A stretch of 64,000 nucleotides of DNA, from assembly GCF_029844725.1 (NCBI RefSeq), contig NZ_JAOCKJ010000003.1, positions 425,893 to 489,892 of the forward strand. Reading direction: 5' to 3'. Shown here piece by piece: positions 35,166 through 43,502 of the stretch; the first letter of the stretch is position 1, and every line of letters begins with the position of its first letter. The notes beneath the pieces were generated by a model. It saw only the letters and a program-made list of their open reading frames with translations. It was not told where the DNA came from and did no database searches. The DNA is from Pantoea sp. GD03673 (GTDB lineage Bacteria > Pseudomonadota > Gammaproteobacteria > Enterobacterales > Enterobacteriaceae). The position numbers were made by a program, and so were the translations under genes.

Positions 35166-36170
35166 ATGGAAAAATCATTAATAAATAAACCCGGCGTCAT
35201 CGCCCTGATGCAATACGATGATGGAAAGTCTCTTGAATTCAGCTCTGGCGTTGAGAGCATTCAAGCCAACTCGCCAATAGACAGAAATAGCATATTTGAT
35301 ATTGCCTCTTTATCAAAGCAATTTACTGCATTTTGCATCCTTCTTCTTGAAAAGAAAGGGGAGTTAAAATTAAACAGCCTGCTTTCTCATTACATCCCTG
35401 AAGCAGATGTATTCAAGGATGATATAACGATTGAGAACCTGATTTACCATACTTCCGGACTTCCCTGCCTGTTCGACATCGCTGAAGAAAAAGGAATAGA
35501 TTATTTTTCTCAGTTCAGCAGAGATGAAATAATCTCAGGGGTTTTTGAACAAAGGCACCTCCACTTCACTCCAGGGTCAAAGCATGAATACAGCAACACC
35601 GGATATATTCTTCTTGCCCGAATAGTTGAAAATATCACCGGGAAAAGCTTTGCTGATTTTGTGAAGCAGGAGGTATTCCGTCCTATAGGCATGAGTCATT
35701 CCTTTGTTTTTGAGGGGAACAGTGAAAAGCGGGCAGTGAGTGGTTATCAGAAAAAAGAAAATAACGTATTTGCACCTGTTTTCAGTCCATGGGATGTGGT
35801 CGGCGCTGGGCTTGTGTACTCATCTGCCAGTGACTTAATGAAGTGGGGGCTAAACTTTTGCTCTGGCTTAGTGGGGGGAAAGGAATTAATAAAAAGAATG
35901 CTTACTCCTCTTCCAGCACTTACTGAAGCAGGTGTTATGATAGAAGAATATAGCCCTTACTGTTTTGGCATTGAGCGGGATGAAGATGCTTCAGGTGAAA
36001 TTTATTGCCACCTTGGTTCAACTTTTGGCAGAGAAAGTTATTTTATACGTTCGCAACAAAAAGGGTTTACGCTTACAGTATTATCCAACATCGAAGAGTA
36101 CGATGTATCGGCGACTGCGCTTAAATTATTTAATGGTATGATTGCGATGAATAGCCAGAGTAAGAATTAA
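35166..36170 (+). CDS. Serine hydrolase of the beta-lactamase/PBP4* family, cytoplasmic
   Basis: A 334-residue member of the class C beta-lactamase-related family. The catalytic SxxK is in ASLSKQF (about residue 48-51), the Tyr-Ser-Asn motif is EYSNTGY, and HLGST stands where KTG or HxG is expected. Relatives are esterases, peptidases or transpeptidase-like enzymes. Here there is no signal peptide, so a cytoplasmic esterase or peptidase role is more likely than cell-wall work. The gene is clearly more AT-rich than its core-genome neighbours. No clear ribosome binding site precedes the ATG. It appears to be a single gene acquired with the islet; the substrate is unknown. Confidence 0.82.
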   Translation: MEKSLINKPGVIALMQYDDGKSLEFSSGVESIQANSPIDRNSIFDIASLSKQFTAFCILLLEKKGELKLNSLLSHYIPEADVFKDDITIENLIYHTSGLPCLFDIAEEKGIDYFSQFSRDEIISGVFEQRHLHFTPGSKHEYSNTGYILLARIVENITGKSFADFVKQEVFRPIGMSHSFVFEGNSEKRAVSGYQKKENNVFAPVFSPWDVVGAGLVYSSASDLMKWGLNFCSGLVGGKELIKRMLTPLPALTEAGVMIEEYSPYCFGIERDEDASGEIYCHLGSTFGRESYFIRSQQKGFTLTVLSNIEEYDVSATALKLFNGMIAMNSQSKN

Positions 36171-36211
36171 ATTTTTTGGATGCAGATATTAACCGTGGAT
36201 TAAGACTGAAG

Positions 36212-36235
36212 GTCCGCTTTATGCCAGAAGCGGAC
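36212..36235. repeat. Palindromic repeat, copy 3
   Basis: GTCCGCTTTATGCCAGAAGC followed by GGAC, with seven-base inverted ends. It is near-identical to copy 1 at 17182. It lies between the convergent hydrolase and amidotransferase genes. Confidence 0.75.
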
Positions 36236-36289
36236 GTTCGAGTCTTAACGTTTTTCAAAAAACGGAGGCAAACATCACAGGGTATAAGA

Positions 36290-37015
36290 TTACGCCTGAG
36301 CTGCTTTATAACGTGTTTCCAGCTTATCCAGGAAGCCAAACAGCACCTGGTTCATTTCACTGTAATCGTGCGCTCTGAGCTCTTCAGGAGTGTTAACGAA
36401 GCGGTAATCTGCAGCACGGCTCAGGTCTTTCTGAGAATGAGCGATCAGCATTTCAACAACATCCAACGTCATTTCCATATGGCACTGAAAACCAAAGACG
36501 CGGTCTGAATATAATACGATCTGGCGTGGACAGCCCTCGCTGAAAGCGACAATTTTTGCCTCCAATGTCAGACCAGGCATATCGTTGTGCCAGTGACCGA
36601 CTTCAAGCGATTTCTCAAAGTGAGAAAATAACGCATCCTTGCTACCGTCTTCAGTTAGGGTGATCGGGAATTTACCAATCTCTTTTTCAGGGCTGTGAGC
36701 GAACGGCGCGCCCAGAGTTTCACCGATCAACTGGGAGCCGAGGCAGATTCCGATTACGGCCTTACCGGTTTTAATGGCAGCACTAATCAGCGCCTGTTCA
36801 CCTTTAGAATCAAAGTGCGGGCACTCTTCAGGTGTAGTGTTCGGGTCTTGCGGACCGCCCATAACGATAAGAAAATCGATACCCTCGGCGTCCATTGGCA
36901 GCGCATCGCCTTCGTATACACGCGAGTGAGTCACATCATGACCTTGATTTCTGGCCCATGTTTCATAAGCTCCTGGTGCTTCAAAACTCTCATGTACGAT
37001 AAAGTGTACCCGCAT
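36290..37015 (-). CDS. Class I glutamine amidotransferase domain protein
   Basis: A 241-residue stand-alone class I glutamine amidotransferase. The nucleophile elbow is GICLGSQ (Cys91), and the partner His179 and Glu181 sit in FQCHMEMT, completing the triad. MGGPQD provides the oxyanion-loop part. Such proteins hydrolyse glutamine or gamma-glutamyl compounds, or are relatives of GMP synthase's amidotransferase domain; no synthetase partner is adjacent. It is divergent from an AraC-family regulator with 116 bases between them, so that regulator may control it. The reaction cannot be assigned further. Confidence 0.85.
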   Translation of the reverse strand: MRVHFIVHESFEAPGAYETWARNQGHDVTHSRVYEGDALPMDAEGIDFLIVMGGPQDPNTTPEECPHFDSKGEQALISAAIKTGKAVIGICLGSQLIGETLGAPFAHSPEKEIGKFPITLTEDGSKDALFSHFEKSLEVGHWHNDMPGLTLEAKIVAFSEGCPRQIVLYSDRVFGFQCHMEMTLDVVEMLIAHSQKDLSRAADYRFVNTPEELRAHDYSEMNQVLFGFLDKLETRYKAAQA

Positions 37016-37131
37016 TAGGATAGGCTCCTCTTACCTGTGATAATCTGAACGATAAACGACCTCCCCATACATTAAGTTCGTAAATGGAAGGTTTCGTGGT
37101 CAGTATCATAGTTGCAGAGGCTTAATTTGAA

Positions 37132-37905
37132 ATGCCAGGTAGTATAGACAAAGCGCCAAGACATGAAGAATCCACTGGCTGGTCGGGCACAGCTATTCAC
37201 TATCGGCGTGGAGAAGCAGATCCTCCTCATCATCATCTTGAAGGGCAACTGCTCTATGCAACCAGAGGAGTTATGCTGGTCGAAACCGAGAATAACCGCT
37301 GGGTTATCCCCCCCCAGCGTGCATTATGGCTACCGCCTCTGCAGATACATAGTTACAATCTGTTGTCTCACACAGATCTCAGGGCCGTCTATTTCAGTGG
37401 CAGCCTTATCGCAGAATGCACTAATTTCACCAAGAGTGACCAGGTGCATGTCATTACTGCTACGCCGTTAGTGAAAGAACTGATCACGGGTCTGTTCAGT
37501 GAGAACTACAACAGACCGAGCCAGCGGAAAATGGCACTGTTGCTTCTGGAAATACTGAGTGAAGCTCCTACTTTAGCTGCGGAACTTCCAATGCCAGCTG
37601 ATGAACGATTATTCGCTGCGGCCAGAGAACTGGTGGTAGATCATCGCTGGGACGTATCAATGAGTGATTTGGCTTTTACCGCGTCCATGTCTGAACGTAC
37701 CTTTTCGCGATTGTTTATTAAGGATACGGGTTTTAGTTTCAGAGTCTGGAAGCAGAGAGCAAGGATTTATTCTTCGCTAGATTTACTCGCGAATGGCATC
37801 CCAATCAAACAGGTGGCTTACAAGCTCGGGTTTTCATGTCCGGCTGCCTTTACCGCTGCTTTTCGCGCCATTCTGAATTCAACACCACGCGATTTCTTGC
37901 CTTAA
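37132..37905 (+). CDS. AraC-family transcriptional regulator
   Basis: A 257-residue regulator. The N-terminal half is a cupin-like ligand domain (HHHLEGQLLYATRGVMLVET, WVIPPQRALWLPP), as in the AraC group related to NimR/YeaM. The C-terminal half has two helix-turn-helix motifs (about 160-255; MSDLAFTASMSERTFSRLF and PIKQVAYKLGFSCPAAFTAA). It is divergent from the amidotransferase and may regulate it. The start lies close to the weak AAGGT/GAGGC purine stretch upstream and gives the expected length. It appears intact. Confidence 0.87.
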   Translation: MPGSIDKAPRHEESTGWSGTAIHYRRGEADPPHHHLEGQLLYATRGVMLVETENNRWVIPPQRALWLPPLQIHSYNLLSHTDLRAVYFSGSLIAECTNFTKSDQVHVITATPLVKELITGLFSENYNRPSQRKMALLLLEILSEAPTLAAELPMPADERLFAAARELVVDHRWDVSMSDLAFTASMSERTFSRLFIKDTGFSFRVWKQRARIYSSLDLLANGIPIKQVAYKLGFSCPAAFTAAFRAILNSTPRDFLP

Positions 37906-37980
37906 TTTATGAATATATGTTCGCTTATCGCTTATATGGGACAACCGTAATCACATCTCCTGACCCAATGGAGACTGAAT

Positions 37981-38577
37981 ATGACTGCTTCCCCTTGGAA
38001 CAAAAGCCACATTATTAGTCTGAAGCGACCTTTTCAGAACTCTCATATCTGGGGAATCCGTATCCGCCTTTAACTGGAAGGAAAAGTCGGCGATTTAGCT
38101 CTGTTTAACATGGCTCTGACAGTAAACTTTGGGGCTAAGATCTGGTTAAGCTAAAAGTTTCTGATGTGGCCTATGGACACTTTGTCTCAGGCAGAGCGAC
38201 AGTACTGCAGCAAAAAACGGACAGCCCTGTTTAGTTTGAGCTGATTAGGGGAACCAGAGAAGCTGTAGCCGCATGGGTCAAATGGCTCGGCTAAGTAGTG
38301 TTGACTATCTTTTTCAGTCCCGCATTGTTTCTTCACAACACATTTCAGCCAGACAATATAATCGTATTTTCCATGAAGTGAGTGAGAGGCTGGGACTCTA
38401 TGAAACGCTCTACAATACGAACTCCACGCATAGAACCAATCCATATCTGATTAATAAAAAAACGAAGAATCTACGGGCGATTTAATTACTTTGTGCCACA
38501 AATAGTGAAAGCACCGTACGTTGCCCTGGTATTGAAGTCGATGATGCCCTCGAGATATCAGAGTCGATTGAAGTCTG
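37981..38577 (+). pseudogene. Decayed tyrosine recombinase (integrase)
   Basis: Pieces of a short tyrosine-recombinase family remain in several frames. In order they are ISLKRPFQNSHIWGIRIRL, KLKVSDVAYGHFVSGRATVL, LFQSRIVSSQHISARQYNRI, LINKKTKNLRAI and GIEVDDALEISESIEV before a TGA. The family's catalytic core is gone: the region that should read HSMRRTK is now THRTN, and the tyrosine stretch RYLGIE reads RCPGIE. At least four stops or frameshifts interrupt it. Recombinases of this type are found in mobile elements of enterobacteria. It may be the remnant of the enzyme that brought in the surrounding genes. Confidence 0.78.
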
Positions 38578-38603
38578 ACTTGTGAGGGCTGCAACAGCAG
38601 TCC

Positions 38604-38622
38604 TGTGCCACAAGCGGACGTC
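38604..38622. repeat. Half copy of the palindromic repeat (copy 4)
   Basis: TGTGCCACAAGCGGACGTC carries the right arm AGCGGAC of the repeat family with the TGTGCCA loop, but the left arm is missing. It follows the dead integrase directly. Confidence 0.4.
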
Positions 38623-38731
38623 CAGGCATCAACCCAGCCGTTCCTATGATTACGTAATGAAACAGATGACGAATAGTGTTTTGTTTACGTAAGGTAAATG
38701 CTGATTCCGCAGCTAAATAAAGGAAGTAAGC

Positions 38732-39472
38732 ATGGGAAGATTTCAGGGTAAACGTATACTGATCACGGGCGGCTCCAGTGGCATCGGGCTGGCAGGCGCT
38801 CAGCGTATCGTTACTGAAGGTGGCCACGTAGCTATTACGGGGCTTAATGAAGAAAGGCTGGAACGTGCACGCAGCTCGCTTCCTGCGTCATCACTTATTT
38901 TAAAAAGTGATGCTGCAAGCGAAGCTGACATAAACGGACTGGGGGAAGCTATCAGAGGCTGGGGTTCACTTGATGGATTATGGCTTAATGCCGGCTTTGC
39001 AGAGGTAGGCTCTCCAGAATCTGTAACGGCAGACTCTTTCAATCATATGATGAATGCTAATGTGCGTGGTCCGATGCTACAGCTGGCTGCTCTCTCCAAA
39101 TCACTTAATTCAGGTGCGTCCATTCTGGTGACATCATCCTCATCTGTATATGAAGGAGCGGCGATGACAAGCCTGTATGCAGCAACGAAAGGCGCCGTTA
39201 TCGCTATGGTAAAAAGCTGGGCATCTGCGTTTGCTGAACGCGGCATCCGTGCCAACACTTTGGTACCAGGTCCGATTGAAACTAACTTCAGGCACTTTAT
39301 GCCAGAAGAGTCTCGTCAGCAGTTTGAAGATTTTGTGGTAAGCCAGGTTCCTTTGGGTCGTGCAGGAACAGCAGAAGAGGCCGCTGCAGTTGCACTTTTC
39401 CTCCTGTCCGATGACGCATCCTATGTTACCGGCAGTCAGTATGCTGTAGATGGCGGCCTGGCACATTACTGA
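38732..39472 (+). CDS. SDR-family oxidoreductase
   Basis: A 246-residue classical short-chain dehydrogenase. The cofactor motif TGGSSGIG (12-19), LNAG (85-88), the catalytic Ser about 138 and the YxxxK pair Tyr149/Lys153 are all present. The C-terminal VDGGLAHY is typical. The residue after the second strand (TGLNEERLE) lacks a basic side chain at the usual NADPH position, so cofactor preference is uncertain. AAAGGAAG precedes the start at good spacing. It is the last gene of the second islet; the substrate is unknown. The AraC regulator and dead integrase upstream suggest recent acquisition. Confidence 0.9.
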   Translation: MGRFQGKRILITGGSSGIGLAGAQRIVTEGGHVAITGLNEERLERARSSLPASSLILKSDAASEADINGLGEAIRGWGSLDGLWLNAGFAEVGSPESVTADSFNHMMNANVRGPMLQLAALSKSLNSGASILVTSSSSVYEGAAMTSLYAATKGAVIAMVKSWASAFAERGIRANTLVPGPIETNFRHFMPEESRQQFEDFVVSQVPLGRAGTAEEAAAVALFLLSDDASYVTGSQYAVDGGLAHY

Positions 39473-39513
39473 CCGCTTGCCAGAGTCACGAAATTTGGAA
39501 TTAATCCAGTAAC

Positions 39514-39537
39514 GTCCGCTCCTCGCTCAGAGCGGAC
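39514..39537. repeat. Palindromic repeat, copy 5
   Basis: Identical over 24 bases to copy 2 at 22018, with the palindromic ends GTCCGCT and AGCGGAC. It lies just after the SDR gene, near the right edge of the second islet. Confidence 0.75.
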
Positions 39538-39621
39538 ATGGCTGTGCAGGCCGTTCCGGCAGAAGAGCAGCCGGGCAACTAAACTCGGCCACACATACTC
39601 ATTCACCACATCAAATAGTGA

Positions 39622-39714
39622 AATGCCAGTCACTTAAATTTTTGAGAACGCCGCAGCGGATAACGCTGCGGCGTCTTTTTCAGAGCCTGCGAATAATGCC
39701 TCTGCCATCATGTG
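39622..39714. repeat. Islet-flanking direct repeat, right copy
   Basis: The second copy of the sequence at 34520-34610, with the same order of blocks: AATGCC, TTTTTGAG, the hairpin, CCTGCG, AATG, CCATC. Confidence 0.6.
39649..39680 (+). terminator. Terminator hairpin within the right flanking repeat
   Basis: Stem CGCCGCAG with CTGCGGCG around CGGATAACG, followed by TCTTTTT. It is the counterpart of the MFS terminator and now lies after the SDR gene. Confidence 0.82.
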
Positions 39715-39746
39715 GGTAACACGACGTTATGCGCCATCGCCATTAT

Positions 39747-40994
39747 TCAATCAGCCATTCCGGCAATGAGCACTTTAACGGCCTGCTTGTCCGCTTCACA
39801 GCTCATCGCGTGATTTGCGCGTGTCAGCGCAAGCAACGCATGACGCTGCGCATCTGCGGCGTACCGATGGGGTGAAATCACTGCCAGCGAATGAAGTGCT
39901 TTCTGCAGGCGCAACTGAACTTCGACCAGTGCGGCACCATCGCGCGCAATCCCTGTAAAGATATCGTCAAACATGTCGCAGATTTGCGCGGGCTGCATAA
40001 AGAGTCGCGGATAGTGCGCGGTGACAGAGTCCGTATGCGGGGGCAGGGTGAACAACCTGACCGCCCGGCCGATAATATCGATGGCAGTGCCCGGATCGTT
40101 AACCGCCGGAGACAAAGCACGTGAGGCGATTTCGGACAGCACACACAGCCCAAAACGGGGATCCTGCTCAAAGGAACGCTGTTCACCCAGCGTGAAGGCA
40201 TTACATAGCCGCTGAATGTCATCCTCTTCAAGTGACTGATCGCACCAGAGCAGCGGAGCACCATTATGGACAAAACTGCCCGGCTGAGCAGTAAGATAAA
40301 GATGGCAGTCGTTTTCCTGAGCGAAGTCGGAAAGATGTTGCAGGTCAACATGTTGCAGATAGCCCGTCTGCGGATGGAAGATACGCTGCGGGGCGATACC
40401 CTCTGGCAGAACGCCGTTCCAGGCAGAGCAGCCCATGCAGGGTTCCCGAAGGCGATCGTGAAGCGCGAGTGTTGTGGCTTCCTCAACGCGATGCGATGTG
40501 TCTGACATGCAGCCAAACTGCGCCAGATGCTGTATCCAGCGCAGCAGAGTCACAATAATCGTGGCAATGACGACCAGGGTAACAAAAAACAGAACAACCC
40601 GCCCCTGGGTGCCATACGCGCCCATGCCCAGCGCAATAATACCCACCAGACTGTAGAGAAAAGAGCCAATAAAGGTCGCCAGCACATTCTGCGTTGTGCC
40701 ATCTTCAAGTAACAGCACAGTAGCACGAGGCGTCACGCTGCTGCTGGCAGAGTTATAAGCCGACACCACGATATTCAGCGAAAAGGTGGTTACGGCCAGC
40801 ATGCTTGACGCGAGTATGGTCAGGATTTTATCGACTGCGTCACTGCCCACAATCCCTGATACCGAAACCGGTATAAAGGGGCCAAGTGCAATAGCGACTA
40901 AGGCTGTGATAATAGCCAGCACCGCGAATAATGAACTGCGAAACCAGAGTTGTCGGGTCAGCCGGAGAATAAGCCATCGCGTTTTAGACATCAT
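39747..40994 (-). CDS. DUF2254-family membrane protein
   Basis: A 415-residue protein of the DUF2254 family. Four hydrophobic segments fill the first 150 residues (LFAVLAIITALVAIALGPF; ILASSMLAVTTFSLNIVVSA; FIGSFLYSLVGIIALGM; LFFVTLVVIATIIVTLL). A long soluble C-terminal part follows, with the family's SPAVNDPGTAIDII motif. Its function is unknown; it is a bacterial inner-membrane protein. An AAGGTG ribosome binding site serves the ATG at 40994 or the one three bases on. It appears to be monocistronic. Confidence 0.82.
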   Translation of the reverse strand: MMSKTRWLILRLTRQLWFRSSLFAVLAIITALVAIALGPFIPVSVSGIVGSDAVDKILTILASSMLAVTTFSLNIVVSAYNSASSSVTPRATVLLLEDGTTQNVLATFIGSFLYSLVGIIALGMGAYGTQGRVVLFFVTLVVIATIIVTLLRWIQHLAQFGCMSDTSHRVEEATTLALHDRLREPCMGCSAWNGVLPEGIAPQRIFHPQTGYLQHVDLQHLSDFAQENDCHLYLTAQPGSFVHNGAPLLWCDQSLEEDDIQRLCNAFTLGEQRSFEQDPRFGLCVLSEIASRALSPAVNDPGTAIDIIGRAVRLFTLPPHTDSVTAHYPRLFMQPAQICDMFDDIFTGIARDGAALVEVQLRLQKALHSLAVISPHRYAADAQRHALLALTRANHAMSCEADKQAVKVLIAGMAD

Positions 40995-41694
40995 GTCACC
41001 TTTTTAATACGTCTGTTGTTGCGGCTCCGCATCATGCGTTCGCCTGCTACGCAAAGCAGTGCGACAGCAGTGGGTCCGTGCTGAGCTGAAAGTGCTAAAA
41101 AAGAAGAATCAGAGACACAGATAACGCTACTGCGTCTTCATCAAATCGATCTAAGCCTTTGTTTCACAGCCACCCGCCTGTGCAGAAGTCCGGTGGCTTC
41201 GCTTATGGCTTCAGCCTGACTGAATGTAATCTGACTGCACGGTAAGAATAGCCACGGAATGACGTATTGGCATCAGCTTGCCCTGATGAAAAGCGGACGG
41301 ATCAGGCACAATGATTGCGCCTCTTACACCGGCGGTGATGTCTGTGTTCATTGACGGGTTAAGCACTGACCTGCTTCAACTGTGATTGACCTCTCACTGC
41401 TATCGTTTATAGTGATGGCGCTGTTCTGGTCGACATTTCTCCCGGAACAGCTATCACGGCCTGCGGTTATCACATCGTTACGCGCGGGTTTACTTTCGTC
41501 CTGAAGGCATTCTGATGCCGTAAAGGAGACCCCAAAAATATGCGCCTTACGCCACCCTGAGTCGTAACCTTCCTCTGTCGCACTGAGTCATGTCAGTCGC
41601 GCATCCCTGAACATCCCTTTTGCGGATGTACGTTTTCGTACCTGAAATTTTTCGCCCTCCCGGGCTGACTGTATTCAAAATCTGAGAAACTATT
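40995..41694. other. Long leader region of the SulP transporter gene
   Basis: About 700 bases without a full gene. The right 170 bases look like an untranslated leader. A hairpin GGCAT...ATGCC lies at 41508-41521, followed by a short ORF with a good ribosome binding site (listed separately), then about 130 bases to the transporter start. No known riboswitch was recognised by eye. An AAGCGGAC word at 41292 resembles one arm of the palindromic repeats but has no partner. Confidence 0.45.
41540..41560 (+). CDS. Possible leader peptide MRLTPP
   Basis: ATG, five codons and TGA, preceded by AAAGGAG at 11 bases. Its strong ribosome binding site and position in a long leader suggest a regulatory leader peptide; the two consecutive prolines before the stop could stall ribosomes. 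It may also be chance. Confidence 0.4.
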   Translation: MRLTPP

Positions 41695-43173
41695 ATGCTG
41701 CTGTCCCTGACGCGTAAGGACTGGCTGGGTAACGTCCGTGGTGACGTCCTTGCCGGTATTGTTGTCGCGCTCGCGCTTATTCCGGAAGCGATTGCCTTTT
41801 CCATCATTGCTGGCGTAGATCCCCAGGTCGGACTCTATTCAGCCTTCTGTATCCCCCTCGTCATGGCCTTCTTTGGGGGCCGCCCGGCGATGATTTCCTC
41901 CTCAACCGGTGCGATGGCGCTGCTGATGGTCACGCTGGTGAAAGACCACGGGCTTCAGTATCTGCTTGCGGCCTCCATGCTGACCGGCGTGCTCCAGTTG
42001 ATTGCCGGATACCTGAAACTCGGCAGCCTGATGCGCTACGTTTCGCGGTCGGTGGTGACCGGCTTTGTGAACGCACTGGCAATACTGATATTCATGGCGC
42101 AGTTACCGGAGCTGACTCATGTCACCTGGCACGCCTATGCGCTCACGGCTGCCGGGCTCGGGATTATTTATCTTTTTCCGTACCTGAATAAAACCCTTCC
42201 TTCCCCCCTGATCTGCATCATCGTGCTGACCGTCATTGCCATGTGGCTGCACCTGGACGTGCGCACGGTGGGAGAGATGGGGAAACTACCCGACAGCCTG
42301 CCGGTGTTTCTCATTCCTGATATACCGCTTAACCTCCAGACCTTGCTCATCATACTGCCTTACTCGGCGGGACTTGCCGTGGTGGGGCTACTGGAATCTA
42401 TGATGACCGCCACTATCGTGGATGACATGACCGACACAACGAGCGACAGGAACCGCGAGTGTAAGGCACAGGGCATTGCCAATATCTGCACTTCGTTTAT
42501 TGGCGGGATGGCGGGCTGCGCCATGATTGGCCAGTCGGTAATCAATGTTAAATCAGGCGGACGGGGACGGCTTTCCACGCTCACAGCGGGTGTGGTGCTG
42601 CTGTTCATGGTGGTTTTTTTACGTGAGTGGGTGTCGCAGATACCGATGCCGGCACTGGTGGCGGTGATGATTATGGTTTCTATCGGCACCTTTTCATGGC
42701 GATCGGTTGCGAACCTGCGCACCCATCCGCTTTCAGACAGTGTCGTGATGCTGGCGACCGTGGCCGTGGTGGTGCTAACCAATAACCTGGCTTTTGGTGT
42801 GCTGACTGGCGTGCTGATCGCATCACTGAACTTTGCCACGATGGTAGCCCGCTTTATGGCGGTTTCCTCTGTGCTGAAGGGCAGTACACGCACCTACAGC
42901 GTGACCGGACAACTTTTCTTTGCCTCGGCTGACCGGTTTACCCGCCATTTTGATTATCGCGAGGTGCTGGAGCGCGTGGTTATCGACGTGACCCATGCCC
43001 ATTTCTGGGACATCACGTCGGTCAGCGCCCTGGACCGCATCGTAATTAAGTTCCGTCGCGAGGGCATTGAAGTGGAGGTCAGGGGAATGAACGACGCGAC
43101 CCGCACTCTCGTTGACCGATTCGGCGTGCATGACAAACCCGAAGAGGTGAAAAAGCTGATGGGCGGCCATTAA
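41695..43173 (+). CDS. SulP-family anion transporter with STAS domain
   Basis: A 492-residue inner-membrane transporter of the SulP family. The core (about 10-385) has 10-14 helices and the family pattern [20 protein letters not shown], then [15 protein letters not shown] short cytoplasmic STAS domain follows (about 400-490; [20 protein letters not shown]). Relatives import sulfate, bicarbonate or dicarboxylates in exchange for or with cations. The sequence resembles the BicA/YbaR-like branch more than DauA, but the ion cannot be assigned. No sulfate-assimilation gene is adjacent. The ribosome binding site is weak (GAGAAAC), and a long leader with a mini-ORF precedes it. Confidence 0.88.
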   Translation: MLLSLTRKDWLGNVRGDVLAGIVVALALIPEAIAFSIIAGVDPQVGLYSAFCIPLVMAFFGGRPAMISSSTGAMALLMVTLVKDHGLQYLLAASMLTGVLQLIAGYLKLGSLMRYVSRSVVTGFVNALAILIFMAQLPELTHVTWHAYALTAAGLGIIYLFPYLNKTLPSPLICIIVLTVIAMWLHLDVRTVGEMGKLPDSLPVFLIPDIPLNLQTLLIILPYSAGLAVVGLLESMMTATIVDDMTDTTSDRNRECKAQGIANICTSFIGGMAGCAMIGQSVINVKSGGRGRLSTLTAGVVLLFMVVFLREWVSQIPMPALVAVMIMVSIGTFSWRSVANLRTHPLSDSVVMLATVAVVVLTNNLAFGVLTGVLIASLNFATMVARFMAVSSVLKGSTRTYSVTGQLFFASADRFTRHFDYREVLERVVIDVTHAHFWDITSVSALDRIVIKFRREGIEVEVRGMNDATRTLVDRFGVHDKPEEVKKLMGGH

Positions 43174-43261
43174 TTATTCATCATGATTGATATGGCGCTG
43201 GCCTGAAGAGACGGCCCGCCGTCAGCTATCGCACTACAGCGGCAGCCGTCAGACGCGTCAT

Positions 43262-43300
43262 CAAAAAGCGCAATGCCGTGGGTGTAAGCACGGCATTGCG
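43262..43300 (-). terminator. Rho-independent terminator of the chemoreceptor gene
   Basis: A 12-base perfect stem CGCAATGCCGTG and CACGGCATTGCG. Read on the minus strand it is followed by CTTTTT. It lies about 200 bases beyond the chemoreceptor stop and about 90 after the SulP stop. Confidence 0.75.
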
Positions 43301-43502
43301 CGGGCTGAACTGTGAACCTGCGCATCCGAAAAGAGGTATGAACTTAATCTTCGGAGCGCCCCCGGCAGGACCGGCATCCGCCACGAAGAACGCGTACAGG
43401 CTACACAGCGACAGCCTGCCTGCGTTCAGGTTTCCTCATAATCCATGACAGCACAGTTTATGACGCAACGGCTCAGTTCAGGGCTGTCAGATTCGTTGCG
43501 GT

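Noticed and set aside
39878..40516. A 212-codon minus-strand frame within the DUF2254 gene
   Set aside because: It is in a different frame on the same strand as a recognisable membrane protein family and has no independent support.
41280..41305. AAGCGGAC word before the SulP gene, considered as another palindromic repeat copy
   Set aside because: Only one arm is present and the loop does not match the family.
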